Assembly (NCBI GenBank): GCA_963775875.1
Contig: CAVZKP010000022.1
Coordinates: 1 to 64,000 of the forward strand
Reading direction: 5' to 3'
From: AP-15 sp963775875
GTDB taxonomy: Bacteria; Pseudomonadota; Alphaproteobacteria; ATCC43930; CGMCC-115725
Length of the DNA: 64,000 bases
The notes under the pieces are model-generated. The model ran no database searches. It had not been told where the DNA came from and was given only the letters and a program-made list of their open reading frames with translations. The translations under genes were made by a program, and so were the position numbers. Shown one piece after another: positions 36,041 to 44,522 of this stretch; position 1 is the first letter of the stretch, and every line of letters begins with the position of its first letter.

Positions 36041-37402
36041 CTAGCCGAGATGGACTTCGAGCTGCTCCACGGTTTGTCGGTAAGTCTCCGGAGCGAATGC
36101 GGTGACCACGGCGACGGCGATCACGCCCATGACCGCGGTGATGGTCATCGTCGTCCCGATGCCGAACCGGGCCAGCAGCAACGGGAACAGGAAGGTCCAG
36201 ATCACGCCGCCGAGCAGCCTGCCGCCGATCAATTCGACGGTTGATTGCCCGGTGGCGCGGATCGGCGTGGGATATTGTTCAGCATACCACATCTTGTAGG
36301 ATGGTGCCGAACCGGGCGCGCTGAACCACATCAGGCCGCCCCACGCCACCATCGCCAGCGGCGTCGCCGAGTGCCCGAAGGCATAGGCTGCGATTACCGC
36401 CACGAGCATATAGATTAAATAGATCAGCTTGCGACCGACAATTTCTCCGAGAATTCCGTTCAACAGTTTTCCCGGGATTTGGGCCCCGGTAATAATCAAG
36501 GTGAACAGATAGGCGCTGCTGAGGACGATGTGACGCTCGACAAACAGCGAGGGAATATAGTTGACGCCCAAATAAAAAATCGACGATGTCCCGACCGATC
36601 CGCAGATCATCGCCACGGTGCGAACCAGATAAGGGCGGCGCCAGACGATGGCCAGGCTCTTCCAGCTCGGGGTCGAAGGCATCGGCGTGATTAGCCGGGC
36701 TATTTCTTGATCGATCCGCGGCGGCGGCAACGGCCTGCCCAGACTGCGCTCGGCCCGCCGCTCCATCGCCGCGAGAATCCGCTCTGCCTCCTCATAGCGT
36801 CCGACGCGGCTGAGCCAGCGCGGCAACTCCGGAAGGTATCGCCAGATTACCCAGACATAGACAATCGGCAGGCCTGCCGCGACCAGCAAAACCCGCCACG
36901 CCACATCCGGCGCAAACCGCGGTATGATCAACAACCCCAGCAGCGGCGGCAGCAGATAGCCCACGCCCAGCGCGGTGTCGAGGATGCCGGAGAAAGCGCC
37001 ACGGCTGGTCCGCGATACAAATTCCGAGACGAGTGAAAACGGCATGATGAATGTCGCCGCCATGCCCAGTCCGGAAAGGCCGCGGATGATCAGCAGGACG
37101 GTGAAATTCGGGCTGAATGCCGCCAACACGGTGCCGCCGGCGAACCACAAGGTGCCGGCCATCAGCAGCGGCTTGCGGCCGTAGCGATCGGCCAGATGGC
37201 CCGCCGGGATCATGCCGATGACGATCCCCAGCGCCGATGACGCGGCCAACAGCCCGATGTCGGACGGAGCCAGGACCATCACCTTCCTGACCACCGGCAG
37301 GATCGTTCCCAATGTGCCGATGTCGAGAGCCTCGACGATCAACGCGCCGGAGACCAGACCCACGACCATCCAGCTCCAGCTGGTGTTCGGAATGCGATCC
37401 AT
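36041..37402 (-). CDS. MFS transporter, sugar/aromatic-acid type
   Basis: The 453-residue inner-membrane protein has 12 predicted helices. The MFS signature between helices 2 and 3 is GHLADRYGRKPLLM, and its partner in the second half is GEIVGRKLIYLIYM. RGLSGLGMAATFIMPFSLVSEF and PELPRWLSRVGRYEEAERIL are typical of the sugar porter and aromatic acid:H+ symporter branches. The start at 37402 was chosen because MDRIPNTSWSW precedes helix 1; longer frames add a basic tail. It is the last gene of the leftward catabolic block and is a candidate importer for its substrate. Confidence 0.85.
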   Translation of the reverse strand: MDRIPNTSWSWMVVGLVSGALIVEALDIGTLGTILPVVRKVMVLAPSDIGLLAASSALGIVIGMIPAGHLADRYGRKPLLMAGTLWFAGGTVLAAFSPNFTVLLIIRGLSGLGMAATFIMPFSLVSEFVSRTSRGAFSGILDTALGVGYLLPPLLGLLIIPRFAPDVAWRVLLVAAGLPIVYVWVIWRYLPELPRWLSRVGRYEEAERILAAMERRAERSLGRPLPPPRIDQEIARLITPMPSTPSWKSLAIVWRRPYLVRTVAMICGSVGTSSIFYLGVNYIPSLFVERHIVLSSAYLFTLIITGAQIPGKLLNGILGEIVGRKLIYLIYMLVAVIAAYAFGHSATPLAMVAWGGLMWFSAPGSAPSYKMWYAEQYPTPIRATGQSTVELIGGRLLGGVIWTFLFPLLLARFGIGTTMTITAVMGVIAVAVVTAFAPETYRQTVEQLEVHLG

Positions 37403-37619
37403 GCGGGCCGCCACTGCGACCGGTTCGGTGCGTCCCACGGCAAATCCCCCCCTTCGACGATTAGGCGCGTGCCGAGCTACGCTCGTGACAACTGCACGAG
37501 CGCGAACCCCGACCATCGCTCTCTGATGGAAACTATTCGACGCGAGACAATCAGCGACAGCCCCGGCCCGGACCGCTGATCCGGTCCCGACCGGGGATGC
37601 GCTGGGCCTGGCCGGAGAC

Positions 37620-38855
37620 TTACTCGGCGGCGGAGACTGTGTTGGCCTCGCGGGTCAGTGGCGCCGCCGGCGCCGGGATGGCGTAGAGCCGGGCGCAATT
37701 GTCCCACAGGATTTTGCGCCGCTGCTCGTCGGCGAGCGGCAGGCTGAGGAACTGCTCGATGGCTTCGGGGAACGCGCCGTCCGAATGCGGATAATCGCTC
37801 GATACGACGAAATACTCCGCGCCCATCTTGTTGACGACGTCGACCGCCGGCTCCTCGTCGACATCGAGCGCGATGTAGCATTGGCGCTTGAAGTATTCGC
37901 TCGGCGGCATCGCAATCTGGCGCTCGCAGCCGGGCCCGAACTTTTCCCACTGGTCGTCGAGCCGCCACAGCCACCAATAGAGCCAGCCCGCCGTCCCTTC
38001 GAGAAAGGCGCAGCGCAGCTTGGGATGGCGTTCGAGCACGCCGCCGGTGGTCATGCTGGCGATCGCTCCCATCAGCTCGACCGGGTTGCGGATCGCGTGC
38101 GCGATCGGGTGGAAATTGTTGTGCCCGACATAGCGCCGCCCGGCATCGTCCTTCAGCGCGGTATTGCCGGTCGGGTGATAGCCGATCGGCACGTTGAGCC
38201 GTTCCAGCTCGTCCCATAACGGCTCGCAGGCATCGTCGTGCAGATGCTGGCCGTTGACCGGGTTGGGCGTGCCGATAACCGCGACCGCGCCGAGTTCTTT
38301 GACCGCGCGGCGCGCTTCCTCGACCGCCATGCCGACATCGTGCATCGCCAGTTGGGCGGCGAATTTGAGCCGCTGCGGATCGGTCTTGCAGTAATCGGCG
38401 GCCCAGTTGTTGTAGGCCCGCGCCAATGCCGCGGCATAGTCCGGCGCCAAATCGTCATGGCACAGGATCTGCCGCCCGCGGGTGCCGTACATAACCGCGA
38501 CGTCGATGCCTTCGATGTCCATCGCGGTCAGGGTCGAGGCCGGGTCGAAGCCGCGGGCGCGGGCGACATTGAAATGCGGGTGGCGGGCACGGCTGCGACG
38601 GCGCAGTTCGCGGCTCGATTGGGTGGCGCCGGTTTGGCTGGCATGAGCCGGGATCGCCAGCCCCTGCACCTCCATGCCCATGATTGCGTCGGTATTGCCC
38701 TTGTCCTCCTTGTTTTCGGAGAGCTGGCGCTGCTGCCCGCCATAAAACCGCGGCGGGTTCGCCCGGTGCGGCCCATCCAGATAACGGGCCCACAAATCGT
38801 CGGGCTCCATCATGTGCAGGTCGCTGTCCATGATCAGATAGCCATTACGTGCCAC
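37620..38855 (-). CDS. Amidohydrolase family 2 (PF04909-type) protein
   Basis: The 411-residue protein starts GYLIMDSDLHMMEPDDLWARYL, which carries the D-x-H metal-ligand pattern of amidohydrolase-2 enzymes such as decarboxylases of the ACMSD type. DIEGIDVAVMYGTRG, IGYHPTGNTALKD, and FVVSSDYPHSDGAFPEA with the late Asp of the metal site are also typical. ACMSD-like members decarboxylate or hydrolyse aromatic and cyclic compounds. The frame is intact. It is 40 bases downstream of the Zn-dehydrogenase gene in the same direction, so it probably belongs to the same pathway. Confidence 0.86.
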   Translation of the reverse strand: MARNGYLIMDSDLHMMEPDDLWARYLDGPHRANPPRFYGGQQRQLSENKEDKGNTDAIMGMEVQGLAIPAHASQTGATQSSRELRRRSRARHPHFNVARARGFDPASTLTAMDIEGIDVAVMYGTRGRQILCHDDLAPDYAAALARAYNNWAADYCKTDPQRLKFAAQLAMHDVGMAVEEARRAVKELGAVAVIGTPNPVNGQHLHDDACEPLWDELERLNVPIGYHPTGNTALKDDAGRRYVGHNNFHPIAHAIRNPVELMGAIASMTTGGVLERHPKLRCAFLEGTAGWLYWWLWRLDDQWEKFGPGCERQIAMPPSEYFKRQCYIALDVDEEPAVDVVNKMGAEYFVVSSDYPHSDGAFPEAIEQFLSLPLADEQRRKILWDNCARLYAIPAPAAPLTREANTVSAAE

Positions 38856-38894
38856 TGCTTTTCTCCCTTTTGATTTCAGCTTGGGCTTGTCGCG

Positions 38895-39941
38895 TTACAT
38901 CAGGAACACGCCTTTGCCGGTGGTCTGGGTATCGAACAGGCGATAGGCCTCGGCGGCCTGGTCGAGCTTCCATTGGTGGGTGAACAGGCGGTCGACATCG
39001 ACCTTGCGGTCGACGATGAACTGCGCGCATTCGGCTTGGCCGATCGACGAGAAGGTCCACGAGCCGATGATCGTCAGCTGCTTGCGCAGCATGTCGGGGC
39101 TGACGTCGATCGTCACATTGTTGCGCTCGCCGACAAAGGCGACCGTGCCCCACACCTTGGCGCTGCGCACCGCGGCGATCCGGCCTTCGGGCTGGCTCGA
39201 TGTGTCGAGGGTGCAGTCGGCGCCGCCATGGGTCAGATCCCTGATCGCGCCGATCGGGTCGTTGGAGCGCGGGTTGACCGTCTCCCAGGCGCCGAATTCC
39301 TTGGCCCGCTCCAGCCGCTCGGGGCTGACATCGAGCGCGATGACCCGCGCCCCCATCGCCGCGGCGAGCTGGGTCGCCGACAGCCCGACCGGCCCCTGGC
39401 CGAACAGCGCGATCGTGTCGTTGCCTGAAAGATTGAGCCGGCGCAGCGCGCCATAGGCGGTGCCGGTGCCGCAGGCGATCGCCGCTCCGGCGCTGAACGA
39501 CAATTCGTCGTGCAGCGGCACCAGAGTGAAAGCCGGCACTTTTAGATAGCGCGCGTGTCCGCCATGGGCGTTGTTGCCGTAAACCAGGACCGGCTCCTCC
39601 TGGCACAATTGCGACCAGCCCGAACGGCAATGGTTGCACACGGTACAGCCCTTGTAATGATGCACCATCACCCGCTGGCCGATTTTCGCCTGCTTGTCGG
39701 TGACCCCGGGGCCGATCGCGGCGACCACGCCGCACGGCTCGTGCCCGCCGATCACCGGGTCGGGGTTGACCGGCAACCCGCCGCTGGCGCCACCGGATTT
39801 CGGGCGGCGATACTGGTGCAGGTCGCTGCCGCACATGCCCGAGGCCTTCATCTCGACGACGACCTCGCCCGGCCCCGGAGTCGGGTCCGGAAACTCCATC
39901 AGCTCGATTTCCCGCTCGCCCTTGAAGACCACGCCGCGCAT
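38895..39941 (-). CDS. Zinc-dependent alcohol dehydrogenase (MDR family)
   Basis: The 348-residue protein has the GroES-like catalytic domain (SGMCGSDLHQYRR; GGHEPCGVVAAIG), the structural-zinc loop C-x2-C-x2-C...C in GCTVCNHCRSGWSQLC, and the Rossmann motif FGQGPVGLSATQLA. It belongs with threonine- and polyol-type dehydrogenases. The GGAGG site eight bases before 39941 fixes the start; the longer open frame begins with GTG inside that site. It is 40 bases before the amidohydrolase gene. It probably oxidises an alcohol intermediate for that enzyme. Confidence 0.87.
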   Translation of the reverse strand: MRGVVFKGEREIELMEFPDPTPGPGEVVVEMKASGMCGSDLHQYRRPKSGGASGGLPVNPDPVIGGHEPCGVVAAIGPGVTDKQAKIGQRVMVHHYKGCTVCNHCRSGWSQLCQEEPVLVYGNNAHGGHARYLKVPAFTLVPLHDELSFSAGAAIACGTGTAYGALRRLNLSGNDTIALFGQGPVGLSATQLAAAMGARVIALDVSPERLERAKEFGAWETVNPRSNDPIGAIRDLTHGGADCTLDTSSQPEGRIAAVRSAKVWGTVAFVGERNNVTIDVSPDMLRKQLTIIGSWTFSSIGQAECAQFIVDRKVDVDRLFTHQWKLDQAAEAYRLFDTQTTGKGVFLM

Positions 39942-40102
39942 CGGTCCCTCCACAGTATTTTATATGTCGGGTGAAGCCTAACCCCTTCGCGCTCGCCGCG
40001 GTACCAGGGAAGCGGCAAAAAGCTTCCGATGAAGCGGCGAAAGCGAGCTGAGACGGCCCTCCTCCAGCACCCGTGCCGGCCGGCGGCCGAGCGCGGGCCG
40101 GT

Positions 40103-41410
40103 TCAAACCGAATGACGGGTCTGGGCGAATTCCTCGACCGCATCGGCGAGCCGGTCGGCGTCCTGGTCGCCTAGGGCGATCGACAGCGCGAACATGCCGC
40201 GCTTGGCGAACCAGATACCGCGGGCGACCAGATCGAACCAGAACAGATCGCGCAATGCGCCGTTGCCGCGCGCCGCATCCTCTTCCGAGCGGATCGGCTG
40301 GTCGGTCATGTGCACCGACATCATCGACCCCAAACCGGTGAACTGCATTTTGAGCCCGTGCCGGCGCACCACGGCGTTGAGCCGCTGGCGCAGGCGGTCG
40401 CCCCATTCGTTAAGGGCGTGGGCGCGCTCGGGCGTATAGATCTCGGTCAGCCCAACCAATCCGGCGTTCATCGTCAGCACATTGTTGTTGAAGGTGCCGG
40501 CGTGCTGGAGTGCGTCCGGCCGCCGCGGGTCAAAGCGCTCCATGATATCGGCCCGCCCGCCAAAGGCGCCAAAGCTCATGCCGCCGCCGAGATATTTCCC
40601 GAGTGTCGTTAGATCGGGGAGAATGCCGTGTACCTCCTGCAGCCCGCCCGGCGCGAGCCGCGAGGTCATCACCTCGTCGAAGATCAGCAGCGCGCCGGTC
40701 TCGCTCGCCAGTCGGCGCAGGCCCGCCAAAAACTCCCGCTCGGCCGGGATGCAGCCGGTCGTGCCTTGCATCGGCTCGATCAGGATCGCGGCGAGGTCGG
40801 CCCGGTGCGGCGCGACCAGGTCTTCGACCATGTCGAGATCGTTGTAGCGGCCGATCAGAAACTCGAACGGGGCGTTGAGCGGGCTGCCATGGCCGCGGAA
40901 ATAGAATACGCCGCCATGATAGCCGCCGGCAAAAACCAGGATCTTGGCCCGTCCGGTGATGGCGCGCGCGGCGCCGACCGCCATCAGATTGGCCTCGGTG
41001 CCGGAATTGGTGAAACGCACCAGCTCGATCGACGGGAAGCGGGCGCAAACCGCTGCGGCAAAGCGCGCCTCGGCCTCGTTATGGGCGCCGAAATTGAGCC
41101 CGCCATCGAGCGCCTGCATCAAGGCCCGGCGGATCGCCGGGTGCGAATGACCATAGATCCCGGCGGTGAACTCGCTGAGGAAATCGGCGTATTCGTGCCC
41201 GTCGAGGTCCCACAGCCGGGCCCCTTCGCCGCGCGCCATCGTCAATGGAAACGGGTCGACATGGATCGAGGCGCGGGTGTTGCCGCCGGGCATCGCCGCG
41301 CACGCCGTGCGGTGTTGAGCGAGGCTCTTGGGATTGGCGGAGCGGTACTGCTCCTCGGCTTCGGCGAGCGCTGCCGCGAGATCGATATTGGCGGCGTGGG
41401 TCTGGGTCAT
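40103..41410 (-). CDS. Class III PLP aminotransferase (glutamate-1-semialdehyde aminomutase-like)
   Basis: The 435-residue protein has the GSAM-like opening PGGNTRASIHVDPFPL, the PLP pocket segment FTNSGTEANLMAVGAAR, GGYHGGVFYF, the cofactor Asp in LIFDEVMTSR and the PLP lysine in TTLGKYLGGGMSFGAFGG. It is closest to the glutamate-1-semialdehyde 2,1-aminomutase-like group, but these often act as transaminases in catabolic operons, and this is not a haem operon. The start at 41410 gives MTQTHAANIDL, matching the family. It is flanked by a TauD dioxygenase and an alcohol dehydrogenase. Confidence 0.86.
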   Translation of the reverse strand: MTQTHAANIDLAAALAEAEEQYRSANPKSLAQHRTACAAMPGGNTRASIHVDPFPLTMARGEGARLWDLDGHEYADFLSEFTAGIYGHSHPAIRRALMQALDGGLNFGAHNEAEARFAAAVCARFPSIELVRFTNSGTEANLMAVGAARAITGRAKILVFAGGYHGGVFYFRGHGSPLNAPFEFLIGRYNDLDMVEDLVAPHRADLAAILIEPMQGTTGCIPAEREFLAGLRRLASETGALLIFDEVMTSRLAPGGLQEVHGILPDLTTLGKYLGGGMSFGAFGGRADIMERFDPRRPDALQHAGTFNNNVLTMNAGLVGLTEIYTPERAHALNEWGDRLRQRLNAVVRRHGLKMQFTGLGSMMSVHMTDQPIRSEEDAARGNGALRDLFWFDLVARGIWFAKRGMFALSIALGDQDADRLADAVEEFAQTRHSV

Positions 41411-41554
41411 CGCATTCCTGCGTCGCGTTGCATCGAGCGGCCGTAACAGCTTCGCCGTCTCGCCGACCCCTGACAAGGCGAATGCGCTCGATCCGCTATC
41501 GGCTCATGGTATCGGGCGATTGCGCATCGGCACGCTCGATACCAAGATCAACCC

Positions 41555-41586
41555 GCTGAACCGGAACGCACTCGATCCGGTTCAGC
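41555..41586 (-). terminator. Perfect hairpin at the end of the TauD gene
   Basis: GCTGAACCGG (41555-41564) and CCGGTTCAGC (41577-41586) are 10-base inverted repeats with a 12-base loop, overlapping the TauD stop codon. The position suggests a terminator, but no T-run follows leftward, so it could instead protect the mRNA end or be a protein site. Confidence 0.35.
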
Positions 41587-42559
41587 CGGGATAGGCGCGC
41601 CTTCCGCGGTCGCGCAGCCACAGCCGCACGAGATGGCGCTTGGCCGCGGGCTCGGGATAGTCGACGAAGGCGGTGCGGCTGTGCCCCAGCGCCCGATTGT
41701 CGACGAATTGCATCTGGCCCGGTTCGAGGTCGAAATCGACCGACAGCGCGTCATCCTCGAAGATATCGAGCATCGCCGACAACGCCGCTTCTCCCTCCGC
41801 GTCGACCGGTTCGCCCTTCAGCACATAGCCGCTGTTGATCTGATGCACGCTGAACCGCGCCTTCAGCTCGGCGCCGCGATCGAATACCGGGGCGGCAAAG
41901 ATCGCGCTTTCGCCCGGATGGAATTCGCGCTGGCGGTCGAACCAGAACGGCTGGTAGAGCCGCGCCAAACGCTCCGGGCGACGCGCCAGCATCTCATTAT
42001 AAGTGGCGTGAAAGCTGATCACCCGGCTGTGGCCGCCGCTCATTGCTCGGCGCAGGCAGAGGAGGCCGACATAGTCGGGCGGCGTGTCGTTATAGGCGTT
42101 GTCATTGTGAAAGCGGATCTCGGTATTGGTTTTGTCGGGGCGCACCCCCGAACCCGGCAACGCCTGCTGCCCGGTATCGAGTACATCGTAGATCAGCGTG
42201 CCGTCGAGCTTTTGCGCGACCGGCCGCGCGATCATGCTCGACAGCAGCCAGTATATCGCTGTGGCCTCGCCCGCTTCGATCTCGGCGACTGGCAGGCGAT
42301 CGACGATCGCGAAGCGCACGCCCGATGCGAGGATCGCCCGCGCCCGCGCCATCGCGGTGCGGCAGGCGGGCATCGCGAAATCATCCGCGCCGAGCACAAT
42401 CGTCGGCAGCGGGAAGGCCCGCAATTCGTCGACCACCTGGCGAATCTCGTCGAGACAGGCGGTGGATAATTCGACCCGCCAATCTTCGGGGCGCAGATCG
42501 GTGCGCACCCAGGCGCTCGGGCCCTCGATCGGCCGGTTCGGCACGGATAGTTGCGGCAT
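41582..42559 (-). CDS. TauD/TfdA-family Fe(II)/2-oxoglutarate dioxygenase
   Basis: The 325-residue protein is of the TauD/gamma-butyrobetaine hydroxylase type. The Fe ligands are visible as H-x-D in IRFHNDNAYND (about residue 150) and the distal His in RALGHSRTAF (about residue 300), with the oxoglutarate-binding Arg in LVRLWLRDRG. Such enzymes hydroxylate sulfonates, herbicides or betaines. The neighbours (aminotransferase, dehydrogenase, amidohydrolase) suggest it opens a nitrogen-containing substrate that the others then process. Substrate is not known. Confidence 0.84.
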   Translation of the reverse strand: MPQLSVPNRPIEGPSAWVRTDLRPEDWRVELSTACLDEIRQVVDELRAFPLPTIVLGADDFAMPACRTAMARARAILASGVRFAIVDRLPVAEIEAGEATAIYWLLSSMIARPVAQKLDGTLIYDVLDTGQQALPGSGVRPDKTNTEIRFHNDNAYNDTPPDYVGLLCLRRAMSGGHSRVISFHATYNEMLARRPERLARLYQPFWFDRQREFHPGESAIFAAPVFDRGAELKARFSVHQINSGYVLKGEPVDAEGEAALSAMLDIFEDDALSVDFDLEPGQMQFVDNRALGHSRTAFVDYPEPAAKRHLVRLWLRDRGRRAYPG

Positions 42560-42583
42560 GGGTTCTCCTAGAAGCGGTGGCGG

Positions 42584-43486
42584 TCAGCCAACGACGCCGA
42601 TCTCGCCCAGATAGCGCAATACTCCGGGATGGATCAATGCCCGGTCCGGTGCAGCCGCCGCGGTATTGGCCGCGGTAGTTTCGGCGGCTTGCGGCAGGCG
42701 TTGGGCAAGCGCGCTTTCGCCGCGGTGCAATGCCTGCGCCAGCCGATAGGCCAGGCCGTCATCGAGCCCCGGTCGCGCCAGAATGAACGACCATGACCCG
42801 ACCGAATGCACCGGTTCCTTTTGGCCAGGATAGCTTTCGGCCGCTACGGTCAAGGGTTTCAGGAACCGATGCCGGGCGCGGATGCGCTCGGCTTCGCCCG
42901 CGCTCGGCGCGATAAACCGCGCCCCAGCCGCGCCTTCGGCTACCGTGGTGAAGCCGGGCCAGCCGATGCCGCCGCCCCACAGCGCGGCGACGCGTCCGTC
43001 GAGGACCATCTCCGGCCCGTCGCCGGCACGATCGAGATAGACCGCGGTGAAATCCTGCTCCTGGTCCAGCCCGATCCCGTCGAGCACATAGCGCGCCAGG
43101 ATCACCAGACCCGAGCCGCGGGCGCCGAACGCGACCGGCTTTCCCGCCAGATCGCCGATACTGCGATAGGGGCTGTCGGCGCGGACCACAAACATCCCCG
43201 GCGTCGAATACATCGCCGCGACGATTTTGAGCGCGGCGGGATTTCGGCCGATGCCCGACAGCGCCTCGTAAGCCACTTCGCCCTGCACCAGCGCAATGTC
43301 GACCGCACCGGCTTCGAGCAATGGTACATTCTCGGTGCTGCCCCTGGTGTTGCGCGGCACGATCGACAGCGAAGGATCGATCGCGTTTACGGTTTCGGCG
43401 ACGGCGCCGCCATAGAGCGGAAAACCGCCGCCGGGGGTCGCTGTGCCCAGAACCACGACTGTCGGTGATGCCGCGCCGCCTGCCAT
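42584..43486 (-). CDS. TAXI-family TRAP-type solute-binding protein without a visible signal peptide
   Basis: The roughly 300-residue protein has the TAXI/TAM opening VVVLGTATPGGGFPLYGGAVAETVN and the GAVDIALVQGEVAYEAL pocket, with MFVVRADSPYRSIGDLAGKPVAFGARGSG, as landmarks. TAXI proteins normally are periplasmic and work with DctQM-like membrane subunits. The only upstream alternative start is a TTG and does not create a signal sequence, and no TRAP permease is present. It lies between the TauD and reductase genes. It may have become a cytoplasmic binding protein or sensor, or the N-terminus may be misread. Confidence 0.7.
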   Translation of the reverse strand: MAGGAASPTVVVLGTATPGGGFPLYGGAVAETVNAIDPSLSIVPRNTRGSTENVPLLEAGAVDIALVQGEVAYEALSGIGRNPAALKIVAAMYSTPGMFVVRADSPYRSIGDLAGKPVAFGARGSGLVILARYVLDGIGLDQEQDFTAVYLDRAGDGPEMVLDGRVAALWGGGIGWPGFTTVAEGAAGARFIAPSAGEAERIRARHRFLKPLTVAAESYPGQKEPVHSVGSWSFILARPGLDDGLAYRLAQALHRGESALAQRLPQAAETTAANTAAAAPDRALIHPGVLRYLGEIGVVG

Positions 43487-43544
43487 GCCCCTCGTCCACT
43501 TGGTCGGGGCGACACTCGCCCCGATCGCGCCGCTGCGCAAGGGG

Positions 43545-44492
43545 TCAGCGGCTGGATCGGCTCCGCTCTTCGCGGGCCTCGTAGGCTTTCAGGTGGGTGT
43601 AGGCCAGCCGGAGCAGCGACATGTCGCTGGTCGAGGAACCACCCTGCTCGCCGCGCCGGATCAAGTCACCGAGGATGTGATCGGCTTCAATCGGATGATG
43701 GTTTTCGATGTCGCGCAGCATCGAGGCGGTCATTGGCGAGCCGGCCGCCGTCAGCAATCCGCGCACATGATCCATATGCGCCTCGCGCGGCGGGACGCCG
43801 CTGGCCTGCGCGATCGCCCGGCACTCGTCGAGCAGCCCACGCATCATTTCCGGCCCGCCCGGCGCCTGGGCGATGTCGCCGATCGCCGCCCGCATCAGGC
43901 AGGTGCCGGCGGCAAAGGCGGCCAGAAACACCCACTTCTCCCACATGTCGCGCAGGATCTGCGCGCTGGCGCGGGCTTCGAACCGGGCGCCTGCCATCTC
44001 GTCGGCAATGGCCTGAACCCGATCTGACAGCACACCGTCACGCTCGCCGAACGACAGTTCGTGGCTTTGGTTCAGATGGATGATCCGGCCCTCGGGGTCG
44101 AGCGTGGCGGCGATCACGCACTGCCCGCCGAGCACGCGTGCCGCGCCGAAGCGCTGGTCCAGAACATCGAGATGCCTCGTGCCGTTGAGTAAGGGCAGGA
44201 TCGCGGTGTTCGTCCCCACCGCCGGGGCAAAAGAACGGACCGCGTCGTCGAGCGAATAGGCCTTGCAGCTCAAGAGGACCAGGTCGAACGGCGCGGCGAG
44301 GTCGTCGGCCAGCACCGTCGGCGGTGCGCGATGAGTGAAATTGCCGTTCCCGCTTTTGATGACCAGGCCGGTGGCGACAAGCTCGCCGGCGCGGCGCGGG
44401 CGAACGAGGAAAGTGACGTCGCGGCCGGCCTCGAGCAGCCTGCCGCCGAAATAGCCGCCGATCGCACCGGCGCCGACCACGAGAATGCGCAT
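43545..44492 (-). CDS. Ketopantoate-reductase-like (2-dehydropantoate 2-reductase) protein
   Basis: The 315-residue protein starts with the NADP motif ILVVGAGAIGGYFGGRLLEAG and has the ApbA/PanE landmarks ILPLLNGTRHLDVLDQRFG, DMWEKWVFLAAFAAGTCLMR and the C-terminal SPMTASMLRDIENHHPIEADHILGDL. The catalytic Lys is in MWEKW and the Asp/Ser region SM-RD is conserved. The gene is in the middle of a catabolic cluster, so it may reduce a 2-oxo acid other than ketopantoate. A true pantothenate role is not excluded. Confidence 0.85.
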   Translation of the reverse strand: MRILVVGAGAIGGYFGGRLLEAGRDVTFLVRPRRAGELVATGLVIKSGNGNFTHRAPPTVLADDLAAPFDLVLLSCKAYSLDDAVRSFAPAVGTNTAILPLLNGTRHLDVLDQRFGAARVLGGQCVIAATLDPEGRIIHLNQSHELSFGERDGVLSDRVQAIADEMAGARFEARASAQILRDMWEKWVFLAAFAAGTCLMRAAIGDIAQAPGGPEMMRGLLDECRAIAQASGVPPREAHMDHVRGLLTAAGSPMTASMLRDIENHHPIEADHILGDLIRRGEQGGSSTSDMSLLRLAYTHLKAYEAREERSRSSR

Positions 44493-44522
44493 CGGTTGAA
44501 CTCCTGTCGTTACGGATCGGGG

